From Roseibacillus sp. (lineage in GTDB: Bacteria > Verrucomicrobiota > Verrucomicrobiia > Verrucomicrobiales > Akkermansiaceae): a DNA stretch of 64,000 bases. Of the stretch, positions 8,069-18,204 are shown one piece after another. Under the pieces are notes generated by a model. It was given only the letters and a program-made list of their open reading frames with translations. It did not search any database and was not told where the DNA came from. Numbering within the stretch: position 1 is the first letter of the stretch; each line of letters opens with the position of its first letter. The position numbers and the translations under genes are program-made. The stretch is from positions 1 to 64,000 of the forward strand of contig NZAC01000070.1 in the NCBI GenBank assembly GCA_002686085.1, read 5' to 3'.

Positions 8069-10311
8069 GTTTCAATATTGAAAACCTCTACTTCAGCGCA
8101 CCTCTTCCCATTTTTATAATGGGGCTGGTCGCCTGGCTGCTCATCCTCCTCCTTTGCATCGTCTCTCTCAAAAGAAGTGCGAGGCCAGGACGAACTGGCC
8201 TTCTGGAATTACTGCGTCTGCTCTGTGCAACCGTCACTGTGTTCTTCCTGTTCAACCCTGAGTGGAGAAAAACTATCGAACCAGTCAAACAACCTGAGAT
8301 CATCATTCTCCATGACGAATCAGGCTCCATGTCTACTGCAGATGCCCGACTACCAGGTCAAGAGGGCGGTGCCGGAGAAGTCGTCACTCGCAAGGAAGTC
8401 TCCGAAGCAATTCTCGCAACCGAATTCTGGAAACTTCTGGAAAAGGATGGGAAGCATCGGGTATCCGTCGAATCGTTTTCAAAAGCTCCGGATAGTGATG
8501 ACGGCGAGGCCATCTCCCTCGCCGTGACCGACATTTACTCCGCTCTCTCTGACCGGATCGAGGACCGCCCAGACCTTCGTGCCGTTATCATGATTGGGGA
8601 CGGCGACTGGAATGCCCGGGAAAAACCAGCGCCCGTCGCTGCCGCACAGAAAATGCGTCTGCAGGACATTCCTCTGTTCTCGGTAGTTACCGGCGCTCCT
8701 AAGCGTCTGCCAGATCTTGATCTCCTTGCCGTAAAGGCTCCGACATATGGCATCGTGGGAGAAAACGTCCAGATCCCGTTCACTATTGAATCCTCTCTGG
8801 ATCGCGATGTCCGGACTATCGTGCGAATTCGAGATCAGGCGGGAGTCGAGAAGACCAAGAACATAACGATCCCACGAGGAAGCACACACTACGATGCAAT
8901 CCTTTGGCGTCTGCAAAAGGAGGGTAGCTCTACGCTGGAACTCTCCATCCCCTTCGCCGATGGCGAGCTGGTAGAGAAAAACAACAGTCGGAGATTTAAC
9001 ATTGCAGGCCGCCCAGAATCCATTCGGGCTCTTATCATCGAGACCTTGCCCCGCTGGGAATATCGATTCATCCGTAATGCTCTTTCGAGAGATCCGGGTG
9101 TCGATGTAGATTGCCTTTTGCTCCATCCACAACTTGAGGAGGGAGACGGGCCGGACTACATCACAGCTTTCCCTGACAAACTTGAGGAGCTTCAGCAATA
9201 CGATGTAATTTTCATCGGAGATGTCGGCATCGGCGATGGAATGCTGACCGCAGAGCAAGCCGAATTACTCAAGGGACTAGTCGAAAACCAAGCCTCCGGC
9301 ATTGTCTTCATTCCGGGCTGGCAGGGCAATCAGTTCAGCCTGCTCGAGAATGAGCTGGGGGGGCTGATGCCTGTAGTGCTCGACGAAGCTCTCAAAAGTG
9401 GCCAGGAGGAAGCTACTGACTCTCCTCTCGCTCTGACCTCGGAAGGCCGAAGCTCACTTCTGACGATGCTTGGCGATACTGAAGAGGAAAACCCCACTAT
9501 CTGGCGAAGCCTTCCCGGCTTTTACTGGCATGCCCCTGTGGTCCGGGCCAAGAGTGGAACGGAAGTTCTCGCCGTGCACGCCAACCGGCGACACCCAAAA
9601 TACGGGCATCGCATACCACTCATTGTCACGAGTCGAGCCGGCAACGGAAAAGTATTATTCATGGGTATCGATTCCGCCTGGCGGTGGCGTCGGGGAGTCG
9701 AGGACCTCTACCATTACCGCTTCTGGGGCCAGGTAGCCCGATGGATGTCCTACCAGAGAAACATGGCAGCAGGTGAGCGAGTCCGGCTCTATTTTACCCC
9801 GGAACGTCCATTACCGGGTGAAAATGTAACCATCAATGCCAACGCCTTTCAGGAGAATGGAGCGCCCTTGGAAGAGGGATCAGTTCTAATTGACCTCACC
9901 GCCCCCGATGGGAGCGTCCGTAGGTTTGAGCTTGCCAAGGAAGACGGAACCTGGGGCTCATTTACAGGGCGGTTCAAGGTCACGATGCCAGGCGACTGGA
10001 TCATCGCTGCCCGTACCTCTGAAAGCGAAGAGGGCGCCGTAAAGACAAGAATCATTGCAGAGGGAGCTCAGATTGAAAAGACGGGGCACCCTGCGCGCCC
10101 CGACGTCCTTGCAGAACTCTCGCGTGTTTCCAGAGGGCGTGTTGTTGAGGCCTCCCAGCTGGAGATTCTTGCCCAGGAGATCTACGACCTTCCGGAACCC
10201 CGCCCACAGGTCATTCCGGAATCACAATGGGACAAGTGGTACGTTGCGGCCGGCCTCATGGGGCTCCTGGCGATCTTCTGGATCGGAAGAAAGCTTAACG
10301 GCACTTTTTAA
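8065..10311 (+). CDS. Membrane VWA protein with glutamine-amidotransferase-like region
   Basis: Last gene of the moxR operon, starting at a GTG that overlaps the previous stop. Two N-terminal membrane helices (about residues 14-35 and 48-65) are followed by a VWA domain with DESGS at 84-88 and a large extracytoplasmic part. A segment around DVIFIGDVGIGDGMLTAEQ with later GIVFIPGWQG resembles the class I GATase fold often found in these proteins, with no clear catalytic triad. Further on are Ig-like stretches (TPERPLPGENVTINANAF) and a C-terminal helix (about 727-743). The family is common in Planctomycetota and Verrucomicrobiota and has no assigned reaction. Its TAA overlaps the convergent ribF stop codon. 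Confidence 0.82.
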   Translation: MSFNIENLYFSAPLPIFIMGLVAWLLILLLCIVSLKRSARPGRTGLLELLRLLCATVTVFFLFNPEWRKTIEPVKQPEIIILHDESGSMSTADARLPGQEGGAGEVVTRKEVSEAILATEFWKLLEKDGKHRVSVESFSKAPDSDDGEAISLAVTDIYSALSDRIEDRPDLRAVIMIGDGDWNAREKPAPVAAAQKMRLQDIPLFSVVTGAPKRLPDLDLLAVKAPTYGIVGENVQIPFTIESSLDRDVRTIVRIRDQAGVEKTKNITIPRGSTHYDAILWRLQKEGSSTLELSIPFADGELVEKNNSRRFNIAGRPESIRALIIETLPRWEYRFIRNALSRDPGVDVDCLLLHPQLEEGDGPDYITAFPDKLEELQQYDVIFIGDVGIGDGMLTAEQAELLKGLVENQASGIVFIPGWQGNQFSLLENELGGLMPVVLDEALKSGQEEATDSPLALTSEGRSSLLTMLGDTEEENPTIWRSLPGFYWHAPVVRAKSGTEVLAVHANRRHPKYGHRIPLIVTSRAGNGKVLFMGIDSAWRWRRGVEDLYHYRFWGQVARWMSYQRNMAAGERVRLYFTPERPLPGENVTINANAFQENGAPLEEGSVLIDLTAPDGSVRRFELAKEDGTWGSFTGRFKVTMPGDWIIAARTSESEEGAVKTRIIAEGAQIEKTGHPARPDVLAELSRVSRGRVVEASQLEILAQEIYDLPEPRPQVIPESQWDKWYVAAGLMGLLAIFWIGRKLNGTF

Positions 10312-11285
10312 TCGCCCCTATTCTCGATGGGGCTATCGGGTTTGACTTCGGCCTTGTCTTCATCAAAGAGCCTTCTGACCTCCTTAAGATCCTGCTGAAT
10401 CTGCTTTTGCAGCTCGGCATGACCTTGGAACCTTTTTTCTCCACGGATCATCCGACCAAAGGTGATCTCGAGTTTCTCACCATAGAGGTTCCCCTCAAAA
10501 TCCAAAAGGTGCACTTCCAGCAGGCGCTGTGTTCCTCCAACCGTAGGTCTTATTCCTAGGTTTGCCACCGCTTCTCTCTCTCTACTTTCTCCCCCAATCC
10601 GGACCAGAACCGCGTACACTCCATCGGGTGGAAGCTGCTCCTCACCTACCAGAATATTCGCAGTGGGTGCTCCCAGCTGTCTGCCTACCTGCTCTCCAGC
10701 TACAACAGAACCCAGCATACTGTAGGAGCGGCCAAGCATCTCGCGCACAGAATTCAGATGCCCCTCCCGTAAGGCCCTTCTGAGACGTGTACTACTTATC
10801 CTCTCCCCTCGACATGTGACTGCAGCGATCTCCTCGACCTCGACATTGTAGCCCGAACTGCAGGAGCGAAGAAATGTCATCGTCCCTTCGCGCCCTTTCC
10901 CGAATTTCCAATCCTCTCCAGCCACTACCTGACGCAAGCCAGGCACTGACAGCAGATTCTGAGCAAAAGTCGCAGCAGTCTGCCTGGCCATATCTTCGTC
11001 AAAGCGTAAAACCAAGAGAACCTCTACGCCGAGGGCGGCGAGAAGACGCTCCTTTTGCTCTAGGGAAGAAAAAATTCGCCGTGGTGAATTCTCAGGGGAG
11101 AGCACCTGAATCGGGTGAGGCTCAAAGGTCAGCACTCCCGGCATTCCCCCACTGATCTCAGCACCTTTTACCGCAGCCTCAATCACCGCTTGATGCCCGA
11201 GATGGAGTCCATCGAAAACTCCCATTGCGAGGTGCAGGGGGTTCCCGACATTCGCAAGCTCAGCGATGGTCGAAAAACGAGTCAC
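10308..11285 (-). CDS. ribF: Bifunctional riboflavin kinase / FAD synthetase
   Basis: Makes FMN from riboflavin and ATP, then FAD from FMN and ATP. The N-terminal nucleotidyltransferase domain has GVFDGLHLGH (22-31) with the HxGH site, and ISSTR (163-167). The C-terminal kinase domain has the PTAN motif (207-210) and GVYAVLVRIGG. Length (325) is normal. It ends the nusA-infB-rbfA-nrnA-truB operon, 18 bp after truB, and is convergent with the VWA gene, sharing the overlapping stop region. A truB-ribF pairing is common in bacteria. Confidence 0.95.
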   Translation of the reverse strand: MTRFSTIAELANVGNPLHLAMGVFDGLHLGHQAVIEAAVKGAEISGGMPGVLTFEPHPIQVLSPENSPRRIFSSLEQKERLLAALGVEVLLVLRFDEDMARQTAATFAQNLLSVPGLRQVVAGEDWKFGKGREGTMTFLRSCSSGYNVEVEEIAAVTCRGERISSTRLRRALREGHLNSVREMLGRSYSMLGSVVAGEQVGRQLGAPTANILVGEEQLPPDGVYAVLVRIGGESREREAVANLGIRPTVGGTQRLLEVHLLDFEGNLYGEKLEITFGRMIRGEKRFQGHAELQKQIQQDLKEVRRLFDEDKAEVKPDSPIENRGD

Positions 11286-11303
11286 TCCTTTTTCTGAACG
11301 GCG

Positions 11304-12029
11304 TTAAGCCCCCCGCATCAGGGAGATTTCTGCGAGACTCACCATCGAATTGATTAGTTCGTCAGCGCCTCCGGACTTCAACGCTTCCACCCCGACCGCA
11401 CGCTCGAGAGTGAACTCCCCCGAACGAGTTCTTCGCAGAGCCGACAGATGACCTCCACAATCCAGAGTAGCACCAATATCATGCGCATAACTTCGCACGT
11501 AGAACCCCTTGGAGCAATTCACCGTAAAATCGATCTCTGGAAGTGACACTCTCGTCAGCTCATAATCAGTGACATACACGGGACGAGGGTCCCGCTTAAC
11601 CTCCTTGCCCTTCCGCGCCAGCTTATAAAGGGGAACTCCATCTTTTTTGATAGCTGATACCATGGGAGGGATCTGCTCAAAGTTCCCAGAATATTTTTCA
11701 AAGGCTGCCCGGATAACCTCATCGCCTAACGACCCGACCTCTCTTTCTTCAATAATCTCTCCTTCCGCATCCTGAGTTGTCGTGGTCGCTCCCAGCGTAA
11801 TTGTTCCGACATATTGCTTATCCTCGCTCATTAAGAGGTCCTGTATCTTCGTTGCGCGCCCAACCACCAGCATGAGGAGTCCAGTCGCCATGGGGTCTAG
11901 TGTCCCACAATGTCCAATTTTCTTGATCCCCATCGATCGCCGCGCGATCGCAACGACGTCATGAGAAGTCATCCCGGGATCCTTATCAACAAGGAGTACT
12001 CCACTCGGAATAGTATTAGGGTCATTCAT
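11304..12029 (-). CDS. truB: tRNA pseudouridine(55) synthase
   Basis: Converts U55 of the tRNA T-loop to pseudouridine. The catalytic aspartate is in GHCGTLDPMATG (Asp45), and the family motifs GVLLVDKDPGMTSHD, KQYVGTITLG and SKGFYVRSYAHDIG are present. Length is 241, with a short C-terminal region; no full PUA domain is visible, which is the case for many short TruB forms. The start codon lies inside the last codons of the upstream phosphoesterase gene (8-nt overlap), indicating translational coupling. Confidence 0.95.
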   Translation of the reverse strand: MNDPNTIPSGVLLVDKDPGMTSHDVVAIARRSMGIKKIGHCGTLDPMATGLLMLVVGRATKIQDLLMSEDKQYVGTITLGATTTTQDAEGEIIEEREVGSLGDEVIRAAFEKYSGNFEQIPPMVSAIKKDGVPLYKLARKGKEVKRDPRPVYVTDYELTRVSLPEIDFTVNCSKGFYVRSYAHDIGATLDCGGHLSALRRTRSGEFTLERAVGVEALKSGGADELINSMVSLAEISLMRGA

Positions 12030-13011
12030 ATTTTTTAGGGGGAAGAGCTTCTTGGGTCACCTCGAGAAAGCGTAAAACCGCCTCCTCTAGAGGGCCCTTG
12101 GTCTTAGCACCTGCCGCAAGGACATGGCCGCCTCCACCAAAGTGAGCGCATATGTCACACACGTTGACGGAAGGATTCTTAGAGCGTAACGAAAGCCTGA
12201 TTTTTCCATCATCCATTTCTTCAATGAATCCGCAGACCAGGACACCCTGAATCGCACGCAACACATCAATCAGCCCTTCACCATCACCAGCCTGCATCCC
12301 GATTCTTTTCTTGGTGTCGCACGACAGGGTCCACCAGGCAATCCTGCCGTCATCAGTTAACTTCATTGTCTCAAGAAGAGACCTCAGAAGCTCTACTCTT
12401 CGAAAGGGGTAGTCGTGATACAGACGTGATGTGAGAGCTGCCACGTCAAGGCCCTGCTCCACGAGATCGGCTGCCATTTTATGGGTGCGCCCGGATGTAT
12501 TGGAATACTGGAAAGAGCCCGTGTCTGTGGATAGCGCAACGTACAGAGCATCCCGGGCTCTATCCGGGAGTGGCCATTTGAGTTCCTTGATAATCGCATA
12601 AAGAATTTCTCCCGTTGCCGCCGACTTCTCATCAATCAACCAGTAATCACCATATTTCTCATTCGAAATATGGTGATCTATGTTCACCCAGACCTGCGCC
12701 CCTTCCAGCGAGTCGAGGCATCTCGCTCCCAGCCTCTCCCTGTTTGCTGTGTCCAGCGCGATGACCACCTCTGCCTCAAGTGGACCGGAGGGGCATTCGA
12801 TACCCTCAGAACCTCTCATAAAACGAAGGTTCTCCGGCATCGAATCCTCATTCAACCCTACTACAGTCTTTCCTAGCTCCTCAAGGACCGCCTTGAGCGC
12901 CACCACCGACCCAATCGCATCCCCATCGGGGCGCGTATGGCTCACAATCACGAAATTATCGTAGTTTGAGACAATCTCAGAGAGATGAGACGCTGTAATC
13001 GGTTGACCCAT
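12022..13011 (-). CDS. nrnA: DHH-family phosphoesterase (NrnA-like)
   Basis: Predicted oligoribonuclease / pAp phosphatase that recycles 2-5 nt RNA fragments. The DHH domain has SHTRPDGDAIGS (about 24-35), a DTAN motif (87-90) and IDHHISN with the DHH at 112-114; the DHHA1 domain holds FGGGGHVLAAG near residue 295. Length 329 matches NrnA. Its place between rbfA and truB is typical for NrnA-type genes in many phyla. The 223-bp gap to the rbfA stop shows no gene. The NrnA subfamily name rests on gene order and length; RecJ-like relatives are the alternative. Confidence 0.88.
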   Translation of the reverse strand: MGQPITASHLSEIVSNYDNFVIVSHTRPDGDAIGSVVALKAVLEELGKTVVGLNEDSMPENLRFMRGSEGIECPSGPLEAEVVIALDTANRERLGARCLDSLEGAQVWVNIDHHISNEKYGDYWLIDEKSAATGEILYAIIKELKWPLPDRARDALYVALSTDTGSFQYSNTSGRTHKMAADLVEQGLDVAALTSRLYHDYPFRRVELLRSLLETMKLTDDGRIAWWTLSCDTKKRIGMQAGDGEGLIDVLRAIQGVLVCGFIEEMDDGKIRLSLRSKNPSVNVCDICAHFGGGGHVLAAGAKTKGPLEEAVLRFLEVTQEALPPKKYE

Positions 13012-13234
13012 GAACGGTTGGAACGTGCGGCGGGAAGGCGGCGGATTGTCTACGGCGCCTGCTCGATCGCAAGCAAAACTGGGTTTCCTGCCAACCTAAT
13101 TATCTGCCAATTCTTTCTCAGCGGTTCGTGTCACAGGGCTGAAGGTCCGCTTTCTCTAGAGTAGTCCAAAAAGAAGAGTCTTCTCCAGCCAGAGGGCATC
13201 ATGGCCTCAGCATCAGCTGCCACGAAGGGGAATG

Positions 13235-13618
13235 TTATTCCTTAAATATGGCCTCGTCGTCGCCCTCCTTCAGGGGTGGCGCAACAGGCAGTTCAGCGAC
13301 TTCGTCGAGGAGATTGACAATATCAACCCCCCGAACGACCGAGTCATCTCCCACAAACCTTAGGACCGGCGTGTTTTTCAAAATCACCCTCTTCATGACG
13401 CGGCTCTGAATAGACCCTCTCTCCCCATTCAGTCGCTCGATAACCCTTTCCTCATGGCCGCCAAGAACACCCACATAAACCCTCGCATCCTTAAGGTCCT
13501 GCGAAACTTCAACCGAATTCACAGTCACCAGCGTCCCCTTCCACTCAAAATCTCGCTGTAAAACACTACTGATCTCGCGTTTGAGCAGCTCATTTACCCT
13601 GTCCATACGTCTCGACAT
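13235..13618 (-). CDS. rbfA: Ribosome-binding factor A
   Basis: KH-type factor that matures the 16S rRNA 5' end and the 30S subunit, important in cold. MSRRMDRVNELLKREISSVL, SVEVSQDLKDARVYVGVLG and the C-terminal TPVLRFVGDDSVVRGVDIVNLLDEV match the family. The start was set at ATG 13618, with GGTGG just upstream; a longer ORF reaching 13681 would run into infB and adds residues unlike RbfA. It follows infB by 46 bp in the classical nusA-infB-rbfA order. Confidence 0.93.
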   Translation of the reverse strand: MSRRMDRVNELLKREISSVLQRDFEWKGTLVTVNSVEVSQDLKDARVYVGVLGGHEERVIERLNGERGSIQSRVMKRVILKNTPVLRFVGDDSVVRGVDIVNLLDEVAELPVAPPLKEGDDEAIFKE

Positions 13619-13664
13619 AGCCACCGTATGCTTATTCCAATAATTCGCGACAGCACCACTCGAT

Positions 13665-15767
13665 CTAGAGCGTCTGATCAATCTTCTCCAGCTCGTAGCA
13701 CTCGATCACGTCACCCTCTTCATACTCATTAAACTCTCCCAGACGGATTCCACACTCAATGCCCTGCTTGACCTCCTCTACATCGTCTTGAATACGCCGC
13801 AGGGTGGACATCTTCCCGTCAAACACAGGAGTCCCGTCCCGCATTACGCGGGCATGCGCCGTCCGCGTCACCTTTCCATCAGCAACAAGACAACCTGCAG
13901 CGCGACCCCGCTTCACCTTGAAGACCTGCTTCACTTCTGCATGACCTATTACTTTTTCCCTGAGCTCCGGCTCTAACAAACCAAGCATCGTGTCCTTAAC
14001 TTGGTCGATGAGTTCGTATACAATAGAGTATAGTTTGACCTGAACTCCTTCTCTTTTGGCCGCTTTCACGGCATTACTCTCGACCTTGATATTAAATCCA
14101 AGGACCACCGCATCTGCACTGCTCGCTAAAAGAATATCGGACTCGCTTATCGAACCTGCTGCCGCATGGATGAAATTCACATCCACTTTGTCTGATTCAA
14201 CATCTCCGATCGCACCCCGGATTGCCTCGACTGACCCCTGGACATCGCATTTCAGAATAATCTTAAGCTCTACCTTTTGACCACCCTGCACGCGCGCGAG
14301 CATATCCTCCATACGGCTCTTCTTAGGTCGCTCGAGTCGGCTTTGCCTGAGCTCCAGCTGCCGCTCATCACTGAGCTTCTTGGCGGCTCGCTCGTTTTCC
14401 ATCGCAACGAGCTCATCGCCAACATTCGGCAGTTCCGCAAATCCGAGCACTTCTACCGGAGTAGCCGGACCAGCCTCCTTCACTTTCTCTCCCCGATCAT
14501 CGAGTAGCAACTTCACCTTGCCCGCGTAGGGACCGCATATAAACGGGGTTCCGACTCTCAAAGTACCGGCTTCGACCACAACGGTGGCTGTCGGCCCCTT
14601 CCCTGGCTGAATCTTAGCTTCGATAACGGCGGCCCGCGCATTTGCTTCGGGGTTGGCCTTGAGTTCCAGCACCTCAGCCTGCAAAGCCATAAGCTCGGCC
14701 AACTCATCCATTCCCTGTCCCGTGATCGCAGAAACTTCGACGACCTCTGTCTTGCCCCCAAGATCTGTAGACATGAGGTCATGCTCCATGAGCTGAGTTT
14801 TAACCCTCATTGGATCGGCCCCGGTAACATCACACTTGTTGATGGCGACAATGATGGTCTTTTCAGCAGCCTTGGCATGACTCATTGCCTCTTTTGTCTG
14901 GGGCATGATTCCATCATCCGCTGCCACGACAAGAACAACGATGTCGGTGACATCTGCCCCCCGGGCCCTCATTTCCGTAAAGATCGCATGCCCGGGCGTA
15001 TCAATAAAAGTAATGGGATGCCCTCCATGCTCAACCCGGTAGGCCCCGATGTGCTGCGTGATTCCGCCGGCCTCTCCATCTACGACTTTTGACTTACGCA
15101 GGTAGTCGAGAAGGGACGTCTTCCCGTGATCAACGTGTCCCATGAACGTGATGATCGGCGCCCTTAATTCAAGCTTCTCCGCTGGCTCATCCTCTTCAGG
15201 CTCAGGCTCCTCAATAACCTCCTCCACCTTGTGGACACCGCCCCCTTTCTCCCGCTTCTCTCTTTCAAAGACGAATCCGTGCTGCTCGCAAACTTTTTCT
15301 GCAATCTCGGGCTCGATTGCCTGATTGGGCGCAACGAAAACCTCCAAGGCGATGAGATCCTTCATGATCTCAAAAGGCTTCAGCCCCATCATCTCCGCCA
15401 GCACACTGACAATGATAGGCGGCTTGATGCTGATGGTATTTCCTTCAACAACTCCAGCATCATTCGCGACTTCCACCTCTTCCCCAGCACCATTCGGGTC
15501 GATCGGAGCCACAAAATCGCCATCCTCTTCCTCCACGAGCTTCGATATGCTCGGGAGTTGCTTCTTCCCCGATTTCTCTGTTTTCCTTACCGTTGTCTTT
15601 TTCTGCTCATCCTCGTCAAGGATGTCCAACGCTTCATCCTTCCTGTCCTGAACGGTCTTCTGCTCAGATGCCTGAGCCCGCTGCCTCTCACGGCGCGACG
15701 GTTTCTTGGGTCCATCGACCAAGTCGAGCACCTCCTTCTTTTTGTCGCTATCGCCGTTGTCTGGCAT
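13665..15767 (-). CDS. infB: Translation initiation factor IF-2
   Basis: GTPase that brings fMet-tRNA to the 30S subunit and promotes subunit joining. The GTPase has GHVDHGKT (210-217), DTPGH (256-260) and NKCD (310-313); domains II-IV follow, ending in a C-terminal fMet-tRNA-binding domain near GDVIECYEL. The first 110 residues are charged and low-complexity, and the IF2 N-terminal domain (about 115-160, [20 protein letters not shown]) follows. Length 700 is at the short end of the family because of the short N-terminal linker. It lies 32 bp after nusA. Confidence 0.96.
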   Translation of the reverse strand: MPDNGDSDKKKEVLDLVDGPKKPSRRERQRAQASEQKTVQDRKDEALDILDEDEQKKTTVRKTEKSGKKQLPSISKLVEEEDGDFVAPIDPNGAGEEVEVANDAGVVEGNTISIKPPIIVSVLAEMMGLKPFEIMKDLIALEVFVAPNQAIEPEIAEKVCEQHGFVFEREKREKGGGVHKVEEVIEEPEPEEDEPAEKLELRAPIITFMGHVDHGKTSLLDYLRKSKVVDGEAGGITQHIGAYRVEHGGHPITFIDTPGHAIFTEMRARGADVTDIVVLVVAADDGIMPQTKEAMSHAKAAEKTIIVAINKCDVTGADPMRVKTQLMEHDLMSTDLGGKTEVVEVSAITGQGMDELAELMALQAEVLELKANPEANARAAVIEAKIQPGKGPTATVVVEAGTLRVGTPFICGPYAGKVKLLLDDRGEKVKEAGPATPVEVLGFAELPNVGDELVAMENERAAKKLSDERQLELRQSRLERPKKSRMEDMLARVQGGQKVELKIILKCDVQGSVEAIRGAIGDVESDKVDVNFIHAAAGSISESDILLASSADAVVLGFNIKVESNAVKAAKREGVQVKLYSIVYELIDQVKDTMLGLLEPELREKVIGHAEVKQVFKVKRGRAAGCLVADGKVTRTAHARVMRDGTPVFDGKMSTLRRIQDDVEEVKQGIECGIRLGEFNEYEEGDVIECYELEKIDQTL

Positions 15768-15799
15768 GATGGTTCTGTGAATCTTACGTGTCCCCTGCT

Positions 15800-17191
15800 C
15801 TATTTTTCTTCTTCGGATTGGGCGAGAGGCTCGTCCGGATCAGCCGGGGGGACCGGATCCGCGGCCGGTGCACTTTCTGACGGCTCAGCAGCCTTTTGAT
15901 CTGCAGATTCAGCAGCCACCTCTCCAGCTGGAGCGCCACTCGCAGCTCGAGCTTTGGCCAGAATTTCCTGAGCCGCATCTTCGGTGGACTCTATGGACTG
16001 GGCGATGTAATCCGCTGGCATCTGCATGACCATGTCAGCTGAGACCCCTCCTGCACGATACAGTTTGTCTGCAACCTGAGGATCAACCCCAAGCTCATCA
16101 GCAAGTCCCGTAGCGGCATCGGTGACACGCGCCTCGAACTGCTCGTGCTGGCTTTCATCCTTCCGGACCTGCACGTCCCAATTCACCAACTTGGAGGTCA
16201 ACCGTGCATTCTGACCTCGACGGCCAATCGCCTTACTCAAATCCTCTTCGTCCACCGTGACATTGATCACCTTGTTTTCCTCATCGAGAGTAATCGAGCG
16301 AATCAAGGCAGGCTTGAGAGCATCGGTAACAAAAGCCTCCGGCTCGTCACTCCAGCGGATGATATCCACTTTTTCATTATTGAGCTCCCTCACGATATTC
16401 TTCACCCGTGCTCCTCGCAATCCGACGCAGGCGCCCACCGGATCAACCTTTTCGTCATGGCTAAACACGGCAACTTTGGTCCGGTATCCTGCCTCCCGTG
16501 CAATGCCGCGAATCTCAACAGTGTGGTCTGATATTTCGCTCACCTCTGCCTCAAAAAGGCGCCGCACAAAATTAGGATGACTCCGGGAGAGGATAATTTC
16601 CGGGCCTCTAAATTCGTTATCCACAGAAACGACGTAAGCCCTGATCCTGTCACCAACGTTATAGTCCTCAGTAGTCACCCTCTCCCGCGAAGGCATTCTA
16701 GCCTCGAACTTGCCGAGATCGATCATGACATCGTTCTTTTCGAAACGTCGCACCGACCCTCCGACGATGTCCCCAGCACGATCCTTGAACTCGTCATAAA
16801 TCATTTCCTTCTCCGCCTGACGCAGCTGCTGCATCATCGTCTGCTTCGCTCTCTGGACCGCAATCCTTCCGAAGTTTGGCGGAGTTACATTAAACTCCAG
16901 CGGATCGTCCAACCCTGCCTCTGGATGTTTTTTACGCGCAAGACCAACAGGGACCTCATTGAACTTATCCTGATGGTCGTCATCTGCCACTACCCGAAGG
17001 GTAGCAAAGATCCGGGTTTCTCCGTTTTTGGTGTCAACCTCTGCACGAAGTTCTTCAATATCCTCGGCTCCGGGCACCATACCTCGGTAGGCGGACAAGA
17101 AGGCGTTCTCAAGAGCTTCGACCACTTTCTCGCGTTCGATGCTCTTCTCCTTTTCGTAAAATTCTATGAGGGCAACGAGATCGTTTGTCAT
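15800..17191 (-). CDS. nusA: Transcription termination/antitermination factor NusA
   Basis: Binds RNA polymerase and modulates pausing, termination and antitermination. The N-terminal domain is residues 1-130, then come S1 (about 133-200, GGSVRRFEKNDVMIDLGKFEARMPSRE in part) and the KH domains (DPVGACVGLRGARVKNIVREL and LSKAIGRRGQNARLTSKL). An acidic Ala/Pro/Glu-rich tail closes the protein after one helix-hairpin-helix-like stretch. It is the first gene of the operon, with a good promoter upstream. The rimP gene, which precedes nusA in many bacteria, is not here. Confidence 0.96.
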   Translation of the reverse strand: MTNDLVALIEFYEKEKSIEREKVVEALENAFLSAYRGMVPGAEDIEELRAEVDTKNGETRIFATLRVVADDDHQDKFNEVPVGLARKKHPEAGLDDPLEFNVTPPNFGRIAVQRAKQTMMQQLRQAEKEMIYDEFKDRAGDIVGGSVRRFEKNDVMIDLGKFEARMPSRERVTTEDYNVGDRIRAYVVSVDNEFRGPEIILSRSHPNFVRRLFEAEVSEISDHTVEIRGIAREAGYRTKVAVFSHDEKVDPVGACVGLRGARVKNIVRELNNEKVDIIRWSDEPEAFVTDALKPALIRSITLDEENKVINVTVDEEDLSKAIGRRGQNARLTSKLVNWDVQVRKDESQHEQFEARVTDAATGLADELGVDPQVADKLYRAGGVSADMVMQMPADYIAQSIESTEDAAQEILAKARAASGAPAGEVAAESADQKAAEPSESAPAADPVPPADPDEPLAQSEEEK

Positions 17192-17281
17192 GATCCTCTA
17201 ATCGTTGTGGTCTGGAGACGCAAAAGAGCGGGTCTGTGGAACCCACTCCTCGAAAGCGTCAAGAGTTGTTCTGTTGGCGTG

Positions 17282-17310
17282 GCTATAGAGGCGCTCCCCC
17301 AACGAATCAA
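17282..17310 (-). promoter_or_regulatory. Candidate promoter of the nusA-infB operon
   Basis: On the minus strand TTGATT (17310-17305) and TATAGC (17287-17282) are 17 bp apart, about 90 bp before the nusA start. No gene fits between nusA and the DUF1080 gene, so the position suits a promoter for the six-gene operon. Confidence 0.5.
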
Positions 17311-17400
17311 GAGAAAACCGGCAGCCAGGGCACCGGTGAACTAACCTCTCCGCGGCTGAAAATCGGTGTTTCGACACTCAAGCAGGCTTTCCGCCCCAAA

Positions 17401-18078
17401 TTACTCGAGCAGCTTTCGCCACCGTAGTCCCCTCAGTTCCGCAGTGGTCTGCCAAGTGGACAACCCCAAAGGGGCGCACTTTTCAATATCACCAAACCTC
17501 AGGCCCAGCTTCCTGCCCTTAGTGACAACATCCACCAGCTCCTTTTTGCCAACCCAAGCTTTCAGGCTGTCCTTGCGAATTTCGAGGCGAATCTTATACC
17601 ACTCCTGATCCTTGAACGCTTGGTAACTCCCAGTTTCATTTTCGGATGCGTCCATCCCGTCCAGACTTGAAAAGCCTACCACCCCTCCCCCCCATCCCCC
17701 ACAGATGAAGGTCACACAGGTTTTCGGGTCCCGGACCGGCAAGGTAAGCCCGCAGAAAAAATCGACTCCCGAGGTCCGCCGGGCTTCCAACTCAAGCTCA
17801 TAGGGAGCTTCGGGCAGATTCTTCCCGGTAAAAACCACTCCCGAAAGCTCTGCTCCCTCTTCAATTGTGAGAGTCCCCTCATTCCACGTCGTGTCGCCTT
17901 CTCCTCCGAAGTTCAACGCCTTCCAGGGCCCCATGCCCTCTTTTGAAGGAGCTAGGGATACCCACTTTCTTTCGGCCTCAGCGTCCTTCGCCTCCACTTC
18001 CACTGTCTTTTGGTCTGCCCCCGACACCATGATTGATAAAAGAAACACCCCGACTCCGTTTCTAATAGATTGTGTCAT
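17401..18078 (-). CDS. Secreted DUF1080 (LamG-like) protein
   Basis: Exported protein of the DUF1080 / 3-keto-disaccharide hydrolase-like family, abundant in Planctomycetota and Verrucomicrobiota and often tied to sugar turnover. A signal peptide covers about residues 1-20 (MTQSIRNGVGVFLLSIMVSG). The concanavalin-like core shows the expected run of beta strands with APYELELEARRTSGVDFFCG, CGGWGGGVVGFSSLDG and WYKIRLEIRKDSLKAWVGKK, ending in LGLRFGDIEKCAPLGLSTWQTT. Substrate cannot be told. It stands alone, with no neighbour of obvious sugar function. Confidence 0.75.
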   Translation of the reverse strand: MTQSIRNGVGVFLLSIMVSGADQKTVEVEAKDAEAERKWVSLAPSKEGMGPWKALNFGGEGDTTWNEGTLTIEEGAELSGVVFTGKNLPEAPYELELEARRTSGVDFFCGLTLPVRDPKTCVTFICGGWGGGVVGFSSLDGMDASENETGSYQAFKDQEWYKIRLEIRKDSLKAWVGKKELVDVVTKGRKLGLRFGDIEKCAPLGLSTWQTTAELRGLRWRKLLE

Positions 18079-18204
18079 AGAACGACTATTTACCGTTCAC
18101 TTGATGACGACAAGCAAAGACACAGCTGAATTCATGGCAGGCGTGACTACGACCGCCTCTGAAGGTAGAAGGCAGCAGTCGGAGCATGAATTCCAATTTC
18201 AGTG

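Noticed and set aside
8479-9258. 259-codon minus-strand ORF over the VWA gene
   Set aside because: Shadow of the VWA gene; no motif.
15231-15899. 222-codon plus-strand ORF over infB
   Set aside because: Antisense of the charged IF-2 N-terminus; a shadow.
16577-17344. 255-codon plus-strand ORF over nusA
   Set aside because: Antisense shadow of nusA; composition unlike a protein.
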